From: Nematopogon swammerdamellus
Lineage: Eukaryota; Arthropoda; Insecta; Lepidoptera; Adelidae
Assembly: GCA_946902875.1 (NCBI GenBank)
Contig: OX336350.1
Span: 18,590,048 to 18,654,047, forward strand
DNA length: 64,000 nucleotides
Reading direction: 5' to 3'
Shown here piece by piece: positions 41,690 through 51,864 of this stretch (within the stretch, counting starts at the first letter, position 1; each line of letters opens with the position of its first letter). The notes under the pieces are model-generated. The model made no database searches and was not told the origin of the DNA. It worked only from the letters and a program-made list of their open reading frames with translations. The position numbers and the translations under genes were made by a program.

Positions 41690-42213
41690 AATTATTTGAA
41701 TGACTCTATCCAGCGCCGCGCCATCCGCCTAATTGGTGATCCCAAGCTCACGGAGGGACTTGAATCATTGCAACACAGGCGAACAATTGGTTCCCTTAGC
41801 CTGTTTTATAGGTACTACCATTGCCGATGTTCCGAAGAACTGGCTTCCCTCATCCCTCCTGCCCCGATCCGTATTCGTCACACCCGCCGGACTCGCTCGG
41901 AACATCCATATGTTGTTGACACACAACTTCTGAGAACGCATCGCTTTTCGAAATCGTTCCTATGTCGTACGGCGAAAATATGGAACGGTCTTCCGGCGAG
42001 TGTGTTCCCCACCACCTAATATGAACCTGGGAATCTTCAAAAGGCGTGTTAATAAATTAGACAACAACCTCTTTGTCCGCCTTGTAGCTGGCATGGCGCC
42101 TCTCTGAGCGTGGTTTCGCGAGGAGTGGGGTTATTGGCTGTGTGTTAATCGTTCTTTGAACTTTTGGGCACAGCCACCCGTGCCGGTCGTCTATAAAAAA
42201 AAAAAAAAATATT
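41690..42213 (+). mobile_element. Jockey-like LINE 3' end, best coding copy
   Basis: One frame reads DSIQRRAIRLIGDPKLTEGL, YRYYHCRCSEELASLIPPAP, HPYVVDTQLLRTHRFSKSFL and WNGLPASVFPTT, then shifts near 42020 (an extra ATATGA-like stretch) before NLGIFKRRVNKLD. The 3' UTR and poly-A end at 42213. It is near-identical to 18935-19444, so the two copies are recent or share a source. Confidence 0.8.
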
Positions 42214-42385
42214 CTGTGAAAATTTCAATGGGCTACCTATTACCACAGAATAGAAAAGAGTATTACGGTTCAAAGATGCAGCCCTTTAAAAGTTGAACAG
42301 AGGGAGGACGGACAGACGGCGGCGTAGGCTTAGTAAATGGGACCGTAGTACTGCCGTACGGTACGCGAAACCCTAAAACAAGTGA
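42206..42385 (+). mobile_element. Family C repeat, 3' half
   Basis: TATTCTGTGAAAATTTCAATG to GGTACGCGAAACCCTAAAA, with a short insertion (CCACAGAATAGAAAAGAG) inside. Confidence 0.65.
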
Positions 42386-42738
42386 ATGCTTCTTTCCACA
42401 GGATCTAATATTTGGTTGAAGTTGATATATTACCTATTTCTAGTCTTATATTTCTCTCATAAAGAAAACCTCGCTCATAACAAAACGTAAAGAAGAATAT
42501 TATTAACTTTCTTTGCAAGACATGAGTAAATAAAGTATTGCTCGAATAAATAGCACAGCGTACAATTTACCTTGTTGGTTGTTTGTTACCAATCGGTCCA
42601 CTGCTGGACATAGCCCTCTCCCAAGGCATTTAATTATATTCTGTTTAATTTATTATTAGTTCCTTATTTTCATGCTGCACATTCACGCGTTCGGGGCGAT
42701 AGGAATCTTGACGTTACCAAGTGCCAATACCAGTGTAC
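42386..42738. other. Unassigned with an RTE scrap
   Basis: CGGTCCACTGCTGGACATAG (42594-42613) matches the RTE C-terminus on minus. The rest is unassigned. Confidence 0.35.
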
Positions 42739-43490
42739 CAGAACATTTTATACTATGCCAGAACATATTATGCTATGCTAGAAAATATTATGCTATGCCA
42801 GAATATATTATGCTATGCCAGAACATATTTTATTTATTTATTTTTTTTTTTTTTATGGAACCTGACACGGTTGGCTACATCACCTACAACATCCGTGATG
42901 TCAGCCCATAACACAGGGTGAACTAGGTGCCATGTCAGTGCTTCTCTTCATTTCATGTCGGCTACACTAAACTGGACGGAAAACACGAACTATTTACATA
43001 GCCGTTTCGACCGACGTTTCGTTCAGTGCGGTGGTACCAACCCGGCCGGGATAAACTCTACCACCTAGTAAGGTAAGAAGGGAAGGGACCTACAGTTTAA
43101 CGTGGAATCCGAACCACGGTCAGCCTCCAACGGTCGAGCGGTCACCCATCCAATCACTGACCGCGCTCAGCGTTGCTTAATATAATAACAGTTGACTAAC
43201 CAACCGCGCCACTGAGCTACCGAGGCTGACGAATTTTCTTATCCCTTAGTCGACTTTTACGACATGCGACGGGGAGAGATGCAGTGGGGCTATTCTTTTT
43301 AAGTACCGACCCCACACGGTACAATATTATGCTATGCCAGAACATATTATGCTATGCCAGAACATATTATGCTATGCCAGAACATATTATGCTATCCCAG
43401 ATAATATTATGCTATGCCATAACATATTATGCTATGCCAGAACATATTATGCTATGCCAGAACATATTATGCTATGCCAGAACATATTAT
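42739..43490. repeat. 20-bp minisatellite split by a composite retroposon
   Basis: The unit AACATATTATGCTATGCCAG is repeated about five times at 42739-42835 and about eight to nine times at 43322-43490, with small variants (CTAG for CCAG, AGATAAT). The intervening 480 bp is the composite retroposon listed next. Confidence 0.85.
42840..43322 (-). mobile_element. Composite retroposon (family A plus family B end)
   Basis: Poly-A tail at the left (T14), family A body and head (GAGCTACCGAGGCTGAC at about 43230), then TTATCCCTTAGTCGACTTTT and GTACCGACCCCACACGGTAC. Mirror image of 24403 and 56832. Confidence 0.85.
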
Positions 43491-44039
43491 TATGATTTCT
43501 CTCTCAATTCCGACAACACTATGATACACGTTAAAAGAAATTTTTAACCCCCGACGCAAAAGAAGGGATGCAATAAGTTTTGAACCCCCGAAATAAAATA
43601 TAAAAATTCAGAGCTGCCTGATTATTTACTTAGCGGTTCGCCGACGCCTTATTTAACTAAACGGAAATAATTGTAGACATTTTTTTGGTCGGGGTTTTTT
43701 TATTTGTAATTTTTTAAAATCCTATCCTATTACTATTATGTGAGTTAAACTATGTACTCGTATAATTGGTTTCTCGGAAACGGCTCTAACGATTTGGATG
43801 AAATTTTGTATTTAGATAATGTAATTTTTGTTTTTAAGTTTATCTAGATAGGTGTGATCGTGTAGACGCCGAGCGAAGCTCGGTGGTCCAGATACTCGTA
43901 TTTAATTTACTATAAACAAAGTTAAACTTTTGTTAGAGTTGGCGTAGAAACTACATACAATATGGTGTGGCAAAATATATGAAATATTTTTCAAACTAGC
44001 CGGATCGTATGGCTTGAGCCGAGGCTGGAGATTCAGCAG
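43491..44039. other. Spacer with dispersed-repeat fragments
   Basis: 43545-43720 has AACCCCCGACGCAAAAGAAG and GATTATTTACTTAGCGGTTC, related to 11221-11336 and the CCCCCGACG terminus. 43850-43890 has GCCGAGCGAAGCTCGGTGGT. Confidence 0.4.
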
Positions 44040-44324
44040 TCAATTTCTCACCCGAGGGGGTTCAAGGCTTATGAATATAGACGGACTGTAGTCTCTGGGG
44101 GCAGCCCATCCATCCTCTATTTCAAGGTGAGTGAATTGTGGGAGTTGGGAAATATTGTCGCTAGAGGTTTTGCATTTGCAGTGTGATATAAAACCGATTT
44201 AGACAGCTGTACCGTTCGAAGAATTGTGTATTGACTATATTTAAGTATATAAATTATTTTAGTACATAGAATATACACGGTGTTGCGTTGCCCCGTAATA
44301 TTTTTAACTGACATAAGGGGGTTA
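44040..44324 (-). mobile_element. Jockey-like LINE 3' end, very decayed
   Basis: Minus reading LRTVQLSKSVLYHTANA and IFPNSHNS aligns with RTARYSKSFLCRTAKVW and IFPHSYNS at 27595-27820. Confidence 0.5.
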
Positions 44325-44327
44325 TTC

Positions 44328-44487
44328 TATATGTCAAACTAAACAACTTCTGTAAAGAAAAAAAATATTTTGAAACAAAAAAGAATGTTTTTTCCATACA
44401 AATTTTAAATACTTATTGTCAAAATGTATGGAGAAAAAAAAATGTTTTTCCTCAAATAAAATTAACGTACAGAATCACCCCCTTTCG
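44328..44487. mobile_element. Small MITE with GGGGGTNATTCTRTA ends
   Basis: GGGGGTTATTCTATATGTCA at left and its near-complement TACAGAATCACCCCC at right. Internal ATACAAATTTTAAATAC and matching arms are AT-rich. No target duplication is assigned. Confidence 0.5.
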
Positions 44488-44608
44488 GGTTTTACGGTTG
44501 GGGTTGCAACACCGCCGTGTATAAAGAAGCTTTATATCGCACATAATTGAAACAATACACGAAATAAGAAATCATAGAACTGCGCAATAGCGAACTTACG
44601 ACTTACTA

Positions 44609-45083
44609 TAGAGCGTTTCATCAAAGAATTCCCTTCGCCGTTATGTTGGCTCCACTGTCTATCTGTCAAAAACAGCGTTGAGGGTTGCTATGTGTACAGA
44701 TTTACCCGTAATTAGAGTACTATATCGGGTGTAGGTCCGTTGGAGAAACTCCGTCTGAAACTGGTCCGTTGGTAAAAACTAACAGAACAAATTCAAGCGT
44801 AGTGTACTACCATACGAATGATGAATAAAGAATAAAGAATAAAGGAGGAGTACAATTATTTCAAAAAAAGAATTACATATTTTTTTTGGAAATAAATATT
44901 TTTATGGTTAAATTACAGGAGTTTAATTTTATGAACACACATTCTTACTCGTGTAAAAATAAATCCAATTTTTTTTATCAAAAATGGCATGAAGAAAACT
45001 CCTCATTATTAGGTAATAATAATCTTCACGATCTGGCAACACTAATTATAACGGCGAAGGGAATTCTTTGATGAAACGCTCTA
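44609..45083. mobile_element. MITE with ~36-bp perfect terminal inverted repeats, TA target
   Basis: Left TAGAGCGTTTCATCAAAGAA continues TTCCCTTCGCCGTTAT; the right end is its exact complement ending TTTGATGAAACGCTCTA. TA flanks both ends (44607-44608, 45084-45085), as in Tc1/mariner derivatives. It contains a LINE-tail segment (44770-44845: CAAATTCAAGCGTAGTGTAC). No transposase. Confidence 0.85.
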
Positions 45084-45085
45084 TA

Positions 45086-45464
45086 CAAATATACCCTTGT
45101 CTTGTGTCAAGTACCAAATACCAAATGTGACTTATCCCTTGAAGATTTGAATTTTTATGGAAACTGACACGTTTGGCTACATCACGTACAACATCCGTGA
45201 TGTCAGCCCATAACACCGGGTGAACTAGGTGTCATGTCAGTGCTTCCCTTCATTTCATGTAGGCTACTTACACTGAACTGGGCGGAAAACACGAAGTGTT
45301 TACATAGCCGTTTCGACTGACGTTTAATTCAGTGCGGTGGTACCAACCCGGGCGGGATAAACCCTACCACCTAGTAGGTAAGAAGGGAAGGGACTTACAG
45401 TTTTGAAGATATTTATTCCAGCCAACCTTTAAGGTGAGTTTCCACTGAGTTTTAAAGAATTTTC
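45086..45464 (-). mobile_element. Family A SINE, head-truncated
   Basis: TTTTTATGGAAACTGACACG at 45152 through GGGACTTACAGTTTTGAAG at about 45410; short unassigned flanks. Confidence 0.75.
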
Positions 45465-45689
45465 CAGCCGTCTTAACTTACTAGGTAGTTTAAGGTTTAA
45501 CTCATTCGGGTGGTTACCACCGCATAGAATGAAAGGTGGTGGCTATGTAAATAGTTCGTTTTTTCCATCCAGTTCAGTGTAGCCGGCACGATCAAAGAGA
45601 AGCACTGATATAGCACTTAATCCACCAAAGTGTTATGTGCTGACATCACGGATGTTGTAGGTTATGTAGCCAACCGTGTCCGTTCCTAT
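45465..45689 (+). mobile_element. Family A SINE, 3' half, facing the previous copy
   Basis: TCTTAACTTACTAGGTAGTTT, GTTCAGTGTAGCCGGCACG and CACGGATGTTGTAGGTTATG, ending TTCCTATAAAAAA. It forms an inverted pair with the copy at 45152. Confidence 0.75.
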
Positions 45690-46470
45690 AAAAAACCGGC
45701 CAAGTGCGAGTTGAACTCGCGCACCGAGGGTTCCGTATCGCCATGTCATGGTAAGCGCTGCTTCATACTGTTTTCGGTAGATGGCGCGCATACACTTTTT
45801 AGTTTCTTGTATAGGGACCCCGTGATTTTTTTACTTTTTCTTATTTTTAACCCCCGACGAAAAAAACGGAGGGGTGTTATAAGTTTGTTAATATATTATT
45901 CATTTATTTACACGTTTCTTTTTATAAAACTTTTACATTAAAAAAAATTAAAACCTAAAATTTCCACCGTGAGTTTCCACCACCGGCGGCGGGGCGAACC
46001 CAAGCTACCGATGGTCGGGCCCTAGGGAGAGAAACCTCCGGACGATGCGTGCAGTGTCGAGCAGGGCTGCCTTCTGGATCTGGCCCTTGAACCAACCACT
46101 CAGCGAGAGCCTCTCAAGGTGGTCGTCGAGGCTCTTCACTATCAGCCCATGCGCCGAAACGACTATGGGCACAACGATCGTCGAGTCGACCGGCCACATT
46201 TTGGTAACCTCGTGCTGCAGATCCAGATACTTTAACATCTTCTCTGCTTGACGATGTTAAAGTAAAGACTGACGAGGTTACTTTTTCTTATTTTTATTAT
46301 TATTATTTGTTGTTATATCGGCCATAATAACACATATTTTGTGAAAATTTCAACGGGCTACCTATTACGGTTCAAGAGATACAGCCCTCGGACAGACAGA
46401 CGGACAGACAGACAGACAGACGGCGTAGGCTTAGTAAAAGGCTCCCGTACGATGGATACGGAACCCTATA
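45690..46470 (+). mobile_element. Family C repeat split by a LINE fragment
   Basis: Left part 45690-45849 (AACCGGCCAAGTGCGAGTTG to TTTACTTTTTCTTATTTTTA), right part 46278-46470 (TTACTTTTTCTTATTTTTAT to ATACGGAACCCTATA). Confidence 0.8.
45850..46277 (-). mobile_element. Nested LINE C-terminal fragment with 19-bp target duplication
   Basis: Minus frame 46238-46005 reads KYLDLQHEVTKMWPVDSTIV then VPIVVSAHGLIVKSL and KAALLDTARIVRRFLSL, then a stop: the conserved tail of a LINE protein family. The 3' end (CGTCGGGGGT on minus) lies at 45850. TTACTTTTTCTTATTTTTA flanks both sides (45831-45849, 46278-46296). Confidence 0.75.
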
Positions 46471-47224
46471 TATGTAAATTTATAAAAACATAAATACGGG
46501 ACAGATTGGAAACTCGTGTGGGAATTCTAGAAACATTTCAAATGCCTGTGTCGTGTGGCCGATCCAGGCGACACATGTTGGTGGACGTGTCTCAAACGAC
46601 GTTAAGTGGAATTAATTTTGAATTTTAAATTAAGTGCCGCCGTTTACCCGTTTATGTTCAAAGTGGATTAATATCGCAAAGCTGGGAGTTAAAAGGCACA
46701 ATTTTCAAAGAAAATCAAGGAAAATGCTCCGAAATGTTTTTGTGGCCTACGATTTAATTTTAAATGTATTTCTGGATTCTGACGTCATCACAGCAGTGCT
46801 ACAGACTGAAACAATTTAGCGACCCTTCAGATTCAGATTCAGATATTTATTTCGCCATAAAGAACACACAACAATAACAATATTTCATTGAGACATATGC
46901 ATATTCAGTATGGTTCGTCATCATTTTTTATGATGTCCCGTTCAGTAGTGCAATCTATAAGGAAGAATCGGGTAAGAAACCTTACAGGTTTTTTTTAAAT
47001 ATAACTTTCTTAATAAGTTTTCATTATGTTAAATATAACATACTATATCTAAGCAAAAAATTAAAAAATACTAAGTCAAAAATATACTTATTAAAAAGAT
47101 AATAAAATACAAAACAAAGAACATAGGGTTCAGTCAAGTTATTCTTCTGTGTCAATTCCGTGTGAAGATGTAAACACACCGAGTTGGCTGGAGTAAATTG
47201 CTCAAGGCATTACAATAAAGCAAG
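46471..47224. other. Spacer with a LINE tail
   Basis: 46828-46960 (CAGATTCAGATTCAGATATT, TATGATGTCCCGTTCAGTAG) looks like a minus LINE/SINE end with a (GATTCA)n tail. The rest is AT-rich and unassigned. Confidence 0.4.
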
Positions 47225-47969
47225 TAGGCACCTTTCTCCATACAAGATCGTCTTTTTTTTTATGGAAACTGACACGGTTGGCTACATCACCTACAACATG
47301 CGTGATGTCAGTCCATAACACCGGGTGAACTAGGTGCCATGTCAATGCTTCGGACGTGCCGGCTACACTGAATTGAACGGAAAGCGCGAACTTAACTAAC
47401 TTTTTACTTTAAATAGCCGTTTCAATCGACCTTTCATTCAGTGCAGTGGTACCAACCCGGGCGGGTTAACCTACCACCTAGTAAAGAACGAAAGAGCACT
47501 GACAGTGCTTCGCTTCGGTCGTGCCGGCTACACTGAACTGGACGGAAAACGCGAACTATTTACATAGCCGTTTCGACCGATGTTTCATTTAGTGCGGTGG
47601 TACCAACCCTACCACTTAGTAAGCTAAGAAGGGAAGGGACCTACAGTTTTACGTGTCTTTCGGCATTCATGTTTTTTACCCCCCTATAAATTCTTTTTTT
47701 GTTGTAATAATGACAGTCGAATCTTACGTTCCTGTAATATTTTTTCAATATATAAAGGGACAAGCTGTACCCGCGGCTCCGCCCGCTCTCATATTTCACT
47801 TCACTGCTAACCTCATAAGCCATTTAGCGTGATAGTAAGTAGCCTATAGTTGATGGGAAGAATCAAGCTATCCGTAGAATTTTGTTTTATTAAAATCGGT
47901 TTAGTGAAACAAACATAAATACCGAAAGACGATTTTGTATGGAGGAAGTTAACTTCCGTCTCGTCGTAA
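47225..47969. mobile_element. Family J MITE carrying nested family A and family F copies
   Basis: Left piece CTTTCTCCATACAAGATCGTC (47233-47253), then family A (47253-47650), then TCTTTCGGCATTCATGTTTT, family F (47761-47915), then AAACATAAATACCGAAAGACG and ACTTCCGTCTCGTCGTAAG (to 47969). The uninterrupted family member is at 58195-58601. Confidence 0.7.
47253..47650 (-). mobile_element. Family A SINE with internal duplication, nested
   Basis: Poly-A tail at 47253. The body segment from GTGCCGGCTACACTGAA to GGTGGTACCAACC appears twice (about 47355-47460 and 47520-47610). The head is missing. Confidence 0.75.
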
Positions 47970-47972
47970 GCG

Positions 47973-48386
47973 GCGGGTGGCCGAGTGGCTTGGGCGTCGT
48001 CGGCCTCTCTTGCGAGAGGTCCGAGGTTCGAGTCCGGTCGGGGTGTGTACTAATGAGTTTTTTCCGATGAAAAAATTCACGTGCATACCTTCACCTGCTG
48101 CTGCTTCACCGTTCGGTACCGGTGCAAAAATGTAGGTCCCTTCCCTTGCCACTTACTAGGTGGTAGGCTCAAATTATTGCCGACTGGGTTGGTACCACCA
48201 TACTGGATTTAAGATGACCGCATAGCCGGCTCTGTTGTGTTATCCTCTAGTCCACTGTAGCCAGCATTCCGAAGGGAAGTCTCCGGTACGGCACCTACCT
48301 TCTAGGAGGTGATATTGACTGGTCGGAGCATGTACTTTGGCCTCTTTGACTGAGCCATATACAACGTACTACCGGATTATATAAAA
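47973..48386 (+). mobile_element. tRNA-Ser/Leu-headed SINE sharing the family A body
   Basis: Head with A box TGGCCGAGTGG (47978-47988), an extended hairpin GGCCTCTCTTGCGAGAGGTC and perfect B box GGTTCGAGTCC (48025-48035). The body repeats family A wording: TGTAGGTCCCTTCCCTT, ACTTACTAGGTGGTAGG, GGGTTGGTACCACC, TGTAGCC and CGAAGGGAAG. The 3' end is its own (GAGGTGATATTGACTGGTCG, ending TATATAAAAA). Head A and B boxes are spaced for Pol III transcription. Tail-only relatives are at 49331-49478 and 62357-62445. Confidence 0.8.
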
Positions 48387-48411
48387 ACTATTTAGATCTA
48401 AAACTACTGTA

Positions 48412-48740
48412 CTGTGTGAGGCCGGTACTTAAAAATAATATCTCCACTACGTCTCTCCCCGTGCATGTTGTAAAAGGCGACTAAAGAATAAGGGACGAGA
48501 TGTCGTGCTAAAGGGCGACAGACTTGCCACCTCTCACCTTGGCACGGTCCTTCCACCGAGTCGTGCAGCAGCTGGGTCTTTGTGCCTTACTTGCTGCTTG
48601 ATAGTTATCTTGTCCATACTTTGCTAAACGCGGTGGTCGATGTTGTGTTGCAATTTTCCAGAGTTATTGCAGCACAACAACGATTACTCTGCTTACCCTG
48701 ATTGTCGGGATACAGCGTGTGTAGAATGTATGTATGCATG
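48412..48740 (+). mobile_element. Family B repeat, full-length
   Basis: TGTGTGAGGCCGGTACTTAA to GTCGGGATACAGCGTGTGTAG with a TATGTATGCATGTAT tail. Confidence 0.75.
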
Positions 48741-49184
48741 TATCTAAAACTGCAAAACTGTAGTTATAGATCTAAATTGTTTTTATGTAATCCTTCCCGC
48801 AGAACGACTAAAATCAGTAGCAGAAGACGCCCTTTCGGATCAACCCTTATCAACAGCCACCGCCTTCAATAGAACACGTTTCGCAAAACATTGGACACGT
48901 GCGTAGAACTGGACATTATGGCCCGAACGTGCCTGGCACCCGTATCGTCGTGACATTAATTTAGAATTTGTGGATACGTCATATTATTAGGCCTGACTTA
49001 AAATCAGCGTGCCTCTCACTGGCTCCCGGGCTCGGTGGTGAGGGGCAAAGGCCAATTTTTCTTGTCTGTAATGTGTTTTTTTGTATCTATTGTGTGTGTA
49101 TTGGACGAGATAAATAAATAAATTTCATTCATTTTATTTTCATTTCATTCATTACTGTAAAATTAATTTCTTTTTCATGAAAAT
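48741..49184. other. Unrecognised retroposon-like 3' end
   Basis: A frame at 48797-48907 reads LPAERLKSVAEDALSDQPLS then AFNRTRFAKHWTRA and stops. The stretch ends GATAAATAAATAAATTTCATTC with a (CATTT)n run. It looks like the last codons, UTR and tail of an unknown element; I cannot name it. Confidence 0.35.
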
Positions 49185-49478
49185 ATAAAAAACCGGCCAA
49201 GTGCGAGTCGGAATCGCGCACCGAGATTTCCGCATCACAAAAAAAAAATTGGAAAAAAAACACGTTTCTTGTATGGGAACCCCCCTTAATTTTTTACTTT
49301 TTATTATTTATTGTTATATCCGCCATAATAGTAAACTAGCTCTAGTCCAGTATAGCCAGCAATTCAGGGGAAGTCTCTGGTATGGCACCTACATTCTCGG
49401 AGGTGATATTGGCTGGTCGGAGCATGTGCTTTGGCCCCTCCGACTGAGCCACTCATACTGGATTACATAAAAAAAAGG
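49185..49478 (+). mobile_element. Family C scrap joined to a tRNA-SINE tail
   Basis: 49190-49330 is family C (AACCGGCCAAGTGCGAGTCG; TTCTTGTATGGGAACCCCC). 49331-49478 is the 3' part of the SINE at 47973 (TCTAGTCCAGTATAGCCAGC to ACTGGATTACATAAAAAAAA). Confidence 0.65.
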
Positions 49479-49674
49479 TAGCCTGATGTGTACTGCACAT
49501 CACTACTACAAGTACCTACTACAGATCCATGAATATTAGTATCAGTGGATGGGTAACAATTCGGTAAAATGAAATTTCCCCACACGAGCGTGTGAGACTT
49601 TACACACTCGGGTGGGTAATTTCATTTTCACGTTTATTAGATCAATTTTATTTTAAATTGCATCTTATTTTTTT
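49479..49674. repeat. Short inverted repeat
   Basis: AAAATGAAATTTCCCCACAC (49567 on) pairs imperfectly with CACTCGGGTGGGTAATTTCA (to about 49637). Confidence 0.5.
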
Positions 49675-49795
49675 TCTTTTTTTTTTATGGCAACTGTCAC
49701 AGTTGGCTACATCACCTACAACATCGGTGATGTCAGCCCATAACACCGTGTGAACTAGGTGCCATGTCAGCGCTTCCCTTGATTTCATGTCACAA
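49675..49795 (-). mobile_element. Family A SINE, 3' third
   Basis: TTTTTTTTATGGCAACTGTCAC to CCCTTGATTTCATGTC. Confidence 0.75.
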
Positions 49796-50300
49796 CAAAC
49801 AGGAGAACATAACCAAGGCTGCTATGCGGCAGTGGCGGTTCCCCAGGTGAAGCAAGTGAGGCGCCGGCTCGCGCCGCCTCACTTAATTATCTTGAAGGTA
49901 CAGAAAAAAAAAATTAACATGGATGTTTTATTTATTGCTAGACTTTGGGCATGTCCTGTCCTCGAAATGAAAACTGCAATACAACATTAATAAAATGCTA
50001 TTATGTAGGTGGTGCCTCACTAAAATTCACGGTCATCGTACATCCGTACGGCCGATGTTTAATACTCCATTATTCGCATCTTCGGCCACACTTTAGATGT
50101 TTTAAATTTTGTTTATCACCTGAAAAAGTTTTCCGAAGTAATGACGAAGTCATTTTAGCGTCCTCCCTCCCTCGCTCCTACCTACCAGGCTACCAGTAAG
50201 GAGGGAGAACATCATTTTCTGCGTAGAATAAACACCGAACCGAAATGCCTAAGGCTGTTACAGTACGCGGCGGTACATAATGCGCGTTGGGCTTTGGACA
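49796..50300. other. No recognised gene
   Basis: Two short plus frames (67 and 84 codons) without recognisable products. Confidence 0.35.
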
Positions 50301-50396
50301 AGAGACAGTCAGGTTTTAGAGCGTCGTCCCTGTCTGTCGCACAGAGACTTGCGAGTTAGTGCGACAGAGACGACGCTCTACAACCGGACTGTCTCT
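50301..50396. mobile_element. Foldback MITE, second copy
   Basis: AGAGACAGTCAGGTTTTAGA (left, from 50301) pairs with CTCTACAACCGGACTGTCTCT (right, to 50396). The core GAGCGTCGTC...GACGACGCTC is the same as in 18757-18832. Confidence 0.75.
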
Positions 50397-50407
50397 CTCC
50401 ATAATTT

Positions 50408-50602
50408 TGTACCGTGTGGGGTCGGACCTTAAAAAGAATAGCCCCACTGCATCTCTCCCCGTCGCATGTCGTAAAAGTCGACTAAGGGATCGTAAGTCGT
50501 TAAGGGAGGCACTTACGTGGCACCTAGTTCACCCGGTGTTATGGGCTGACATCACGGATGTTGTAGGTGATGTAGCCAGCCGTGTCAGTTTACATAAAAA
50601 AA
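50408..50602 (+). mobile_element. Composite retroposon with the whole head deleted
   Basis: The family B tip TACCGTGTGGGGTCGGACCT to GTCGACTAAGGGAT joins directly to the family A 3' part (GGCACTTACGTGGCACCTAG ... poly-A). Confidence 0.75.
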
Positions 50603-51214
50603 ATAAAAAAATTACCCGACGCGTATTATTTACGGCCGCTTACTGACGGTCCCGTACCCAGCGACGCTGCCAAGGACGCTTATAAAATGAGTCAGGTGTC
50701 TTTCCGTCCGTCCGTCCGTCTATCTACCTGAGGTGAGTAAATCGGAAAGTAAACCTCAATAAATAAAAAATTAAAAATCAATTACAAAGAAATATCTTAA
50801 GTTTTTACGGCATGCAAAGTATTTAGAAGTTAATATCTAAATGGTTTTTTGAGAAAATAGCATTACTAGCAGTGCTCTATGAAGATGGGCCATACGCTTG
50901 GCCCGAAACGTCGAGCCACATAGCTCGGAGTGAAACCGTGAGTAAACCTGTTTGATTTAAAATAATGTCTAACAACCACGGTAATTTAAAAAAACCCATA
51001 TAAATAGCATTACCTTTATCATTTATAGGCAGGGATACAGTTATAATTTATTTTAAACTAGCAGAGAACGTGTAAAATCAATCATCAATCAATAAAATCT
51101 GTAAGGGATGGTCATGGAGTAAGTTACTTTGTTTTATGAAATATTGCGTTTGTAAATTCTATATATGATACTAAAACTAAATTGAATATTTTTAGAAATC
51201 TTTTCTGTATGTAT
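50603..51214. other. No recognised gene
   Basis: A (CCGT)n run is at 50704-50722. 50876-50945 contains GATGGGCCATACGCTTGGCC and GAAACGTCGAGCC, probably a retroposon scrap. Confidence 0.35.
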
Positions 51215-51460
51215 GTATGTTACTCCATAACTCTTAAATCGATCATCCGAATTCGTTGAAACTTAGTACAAGCACATTCGATTATACGGGACACAGGATA
51301 GGCTAAATAAAATTAATTTCCGGTTACGCTAAGATGTGGCTCTCATACTAAACGAATTGTTCCGGCCGCCGAAATAAAGGTACGGTAGCGGGCTTACTTA
51401 CTTTCTTCTTTTTAAATATGAATTTCACGCGAGCGAAGCCGCGGGCAAAAGCTAGTAGAT
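51215..51460. mobile_element. Family G repeat, longer copy
   Basis: AAATCGATCATCCGAATTCG, GGACACAGGATAGGCTAAAT, CGGTTACGCTAAGATGTGGC and TTTCACGCGAGCGAAGCCGC followed by GGGCAAAAGCTAGTAG. Confidence 0.7.
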
Positions 51461-51864
51461 AATATGTACGTAAGAGACAGACAGAAAATATTATTTCTAT
51501 TTTATAATTGTAGGCAACGAACTGAACGATTCATTCGAAATTTGGCTCCGTTCGCGTTAATTTCCGGATTTTAAATAGGTAATAATATTTTTTTAAATTG
51601 TTTTACAGCCACGAGTAAGCACTTGTTGTCCAGTATCAACTCTGCGTGTTTCTCAATAAAATCCAATTTCCATCGCAGTGAGCTGTTTCAGCCGATCACA
51701 TTAAATTCAATTCGGGAAGTTACGACTCGCCCAGCGGAAATAATTGCCTTCCCTTGATTTGACGAACAATTTTATATCTATCTACCCCCAGCTCCTGGCA
51801 TCTTCACGTACTAAAACTTAATTAAAATGTTACTTAACCGACAACTGTGGCGAAGGAAACAATG
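51461..51864. other. No recognised feature
   Basis: Unassigned AT-rich sequence. Confidence 0.35.

Noticed and set aside
42739..43490. Regular 20-bp repeats, considered as a CRISPR-like array
   Set aside because: Units are directly adjacent with no spacers and lie in eukaryotic DNA; this is a minisatellite.
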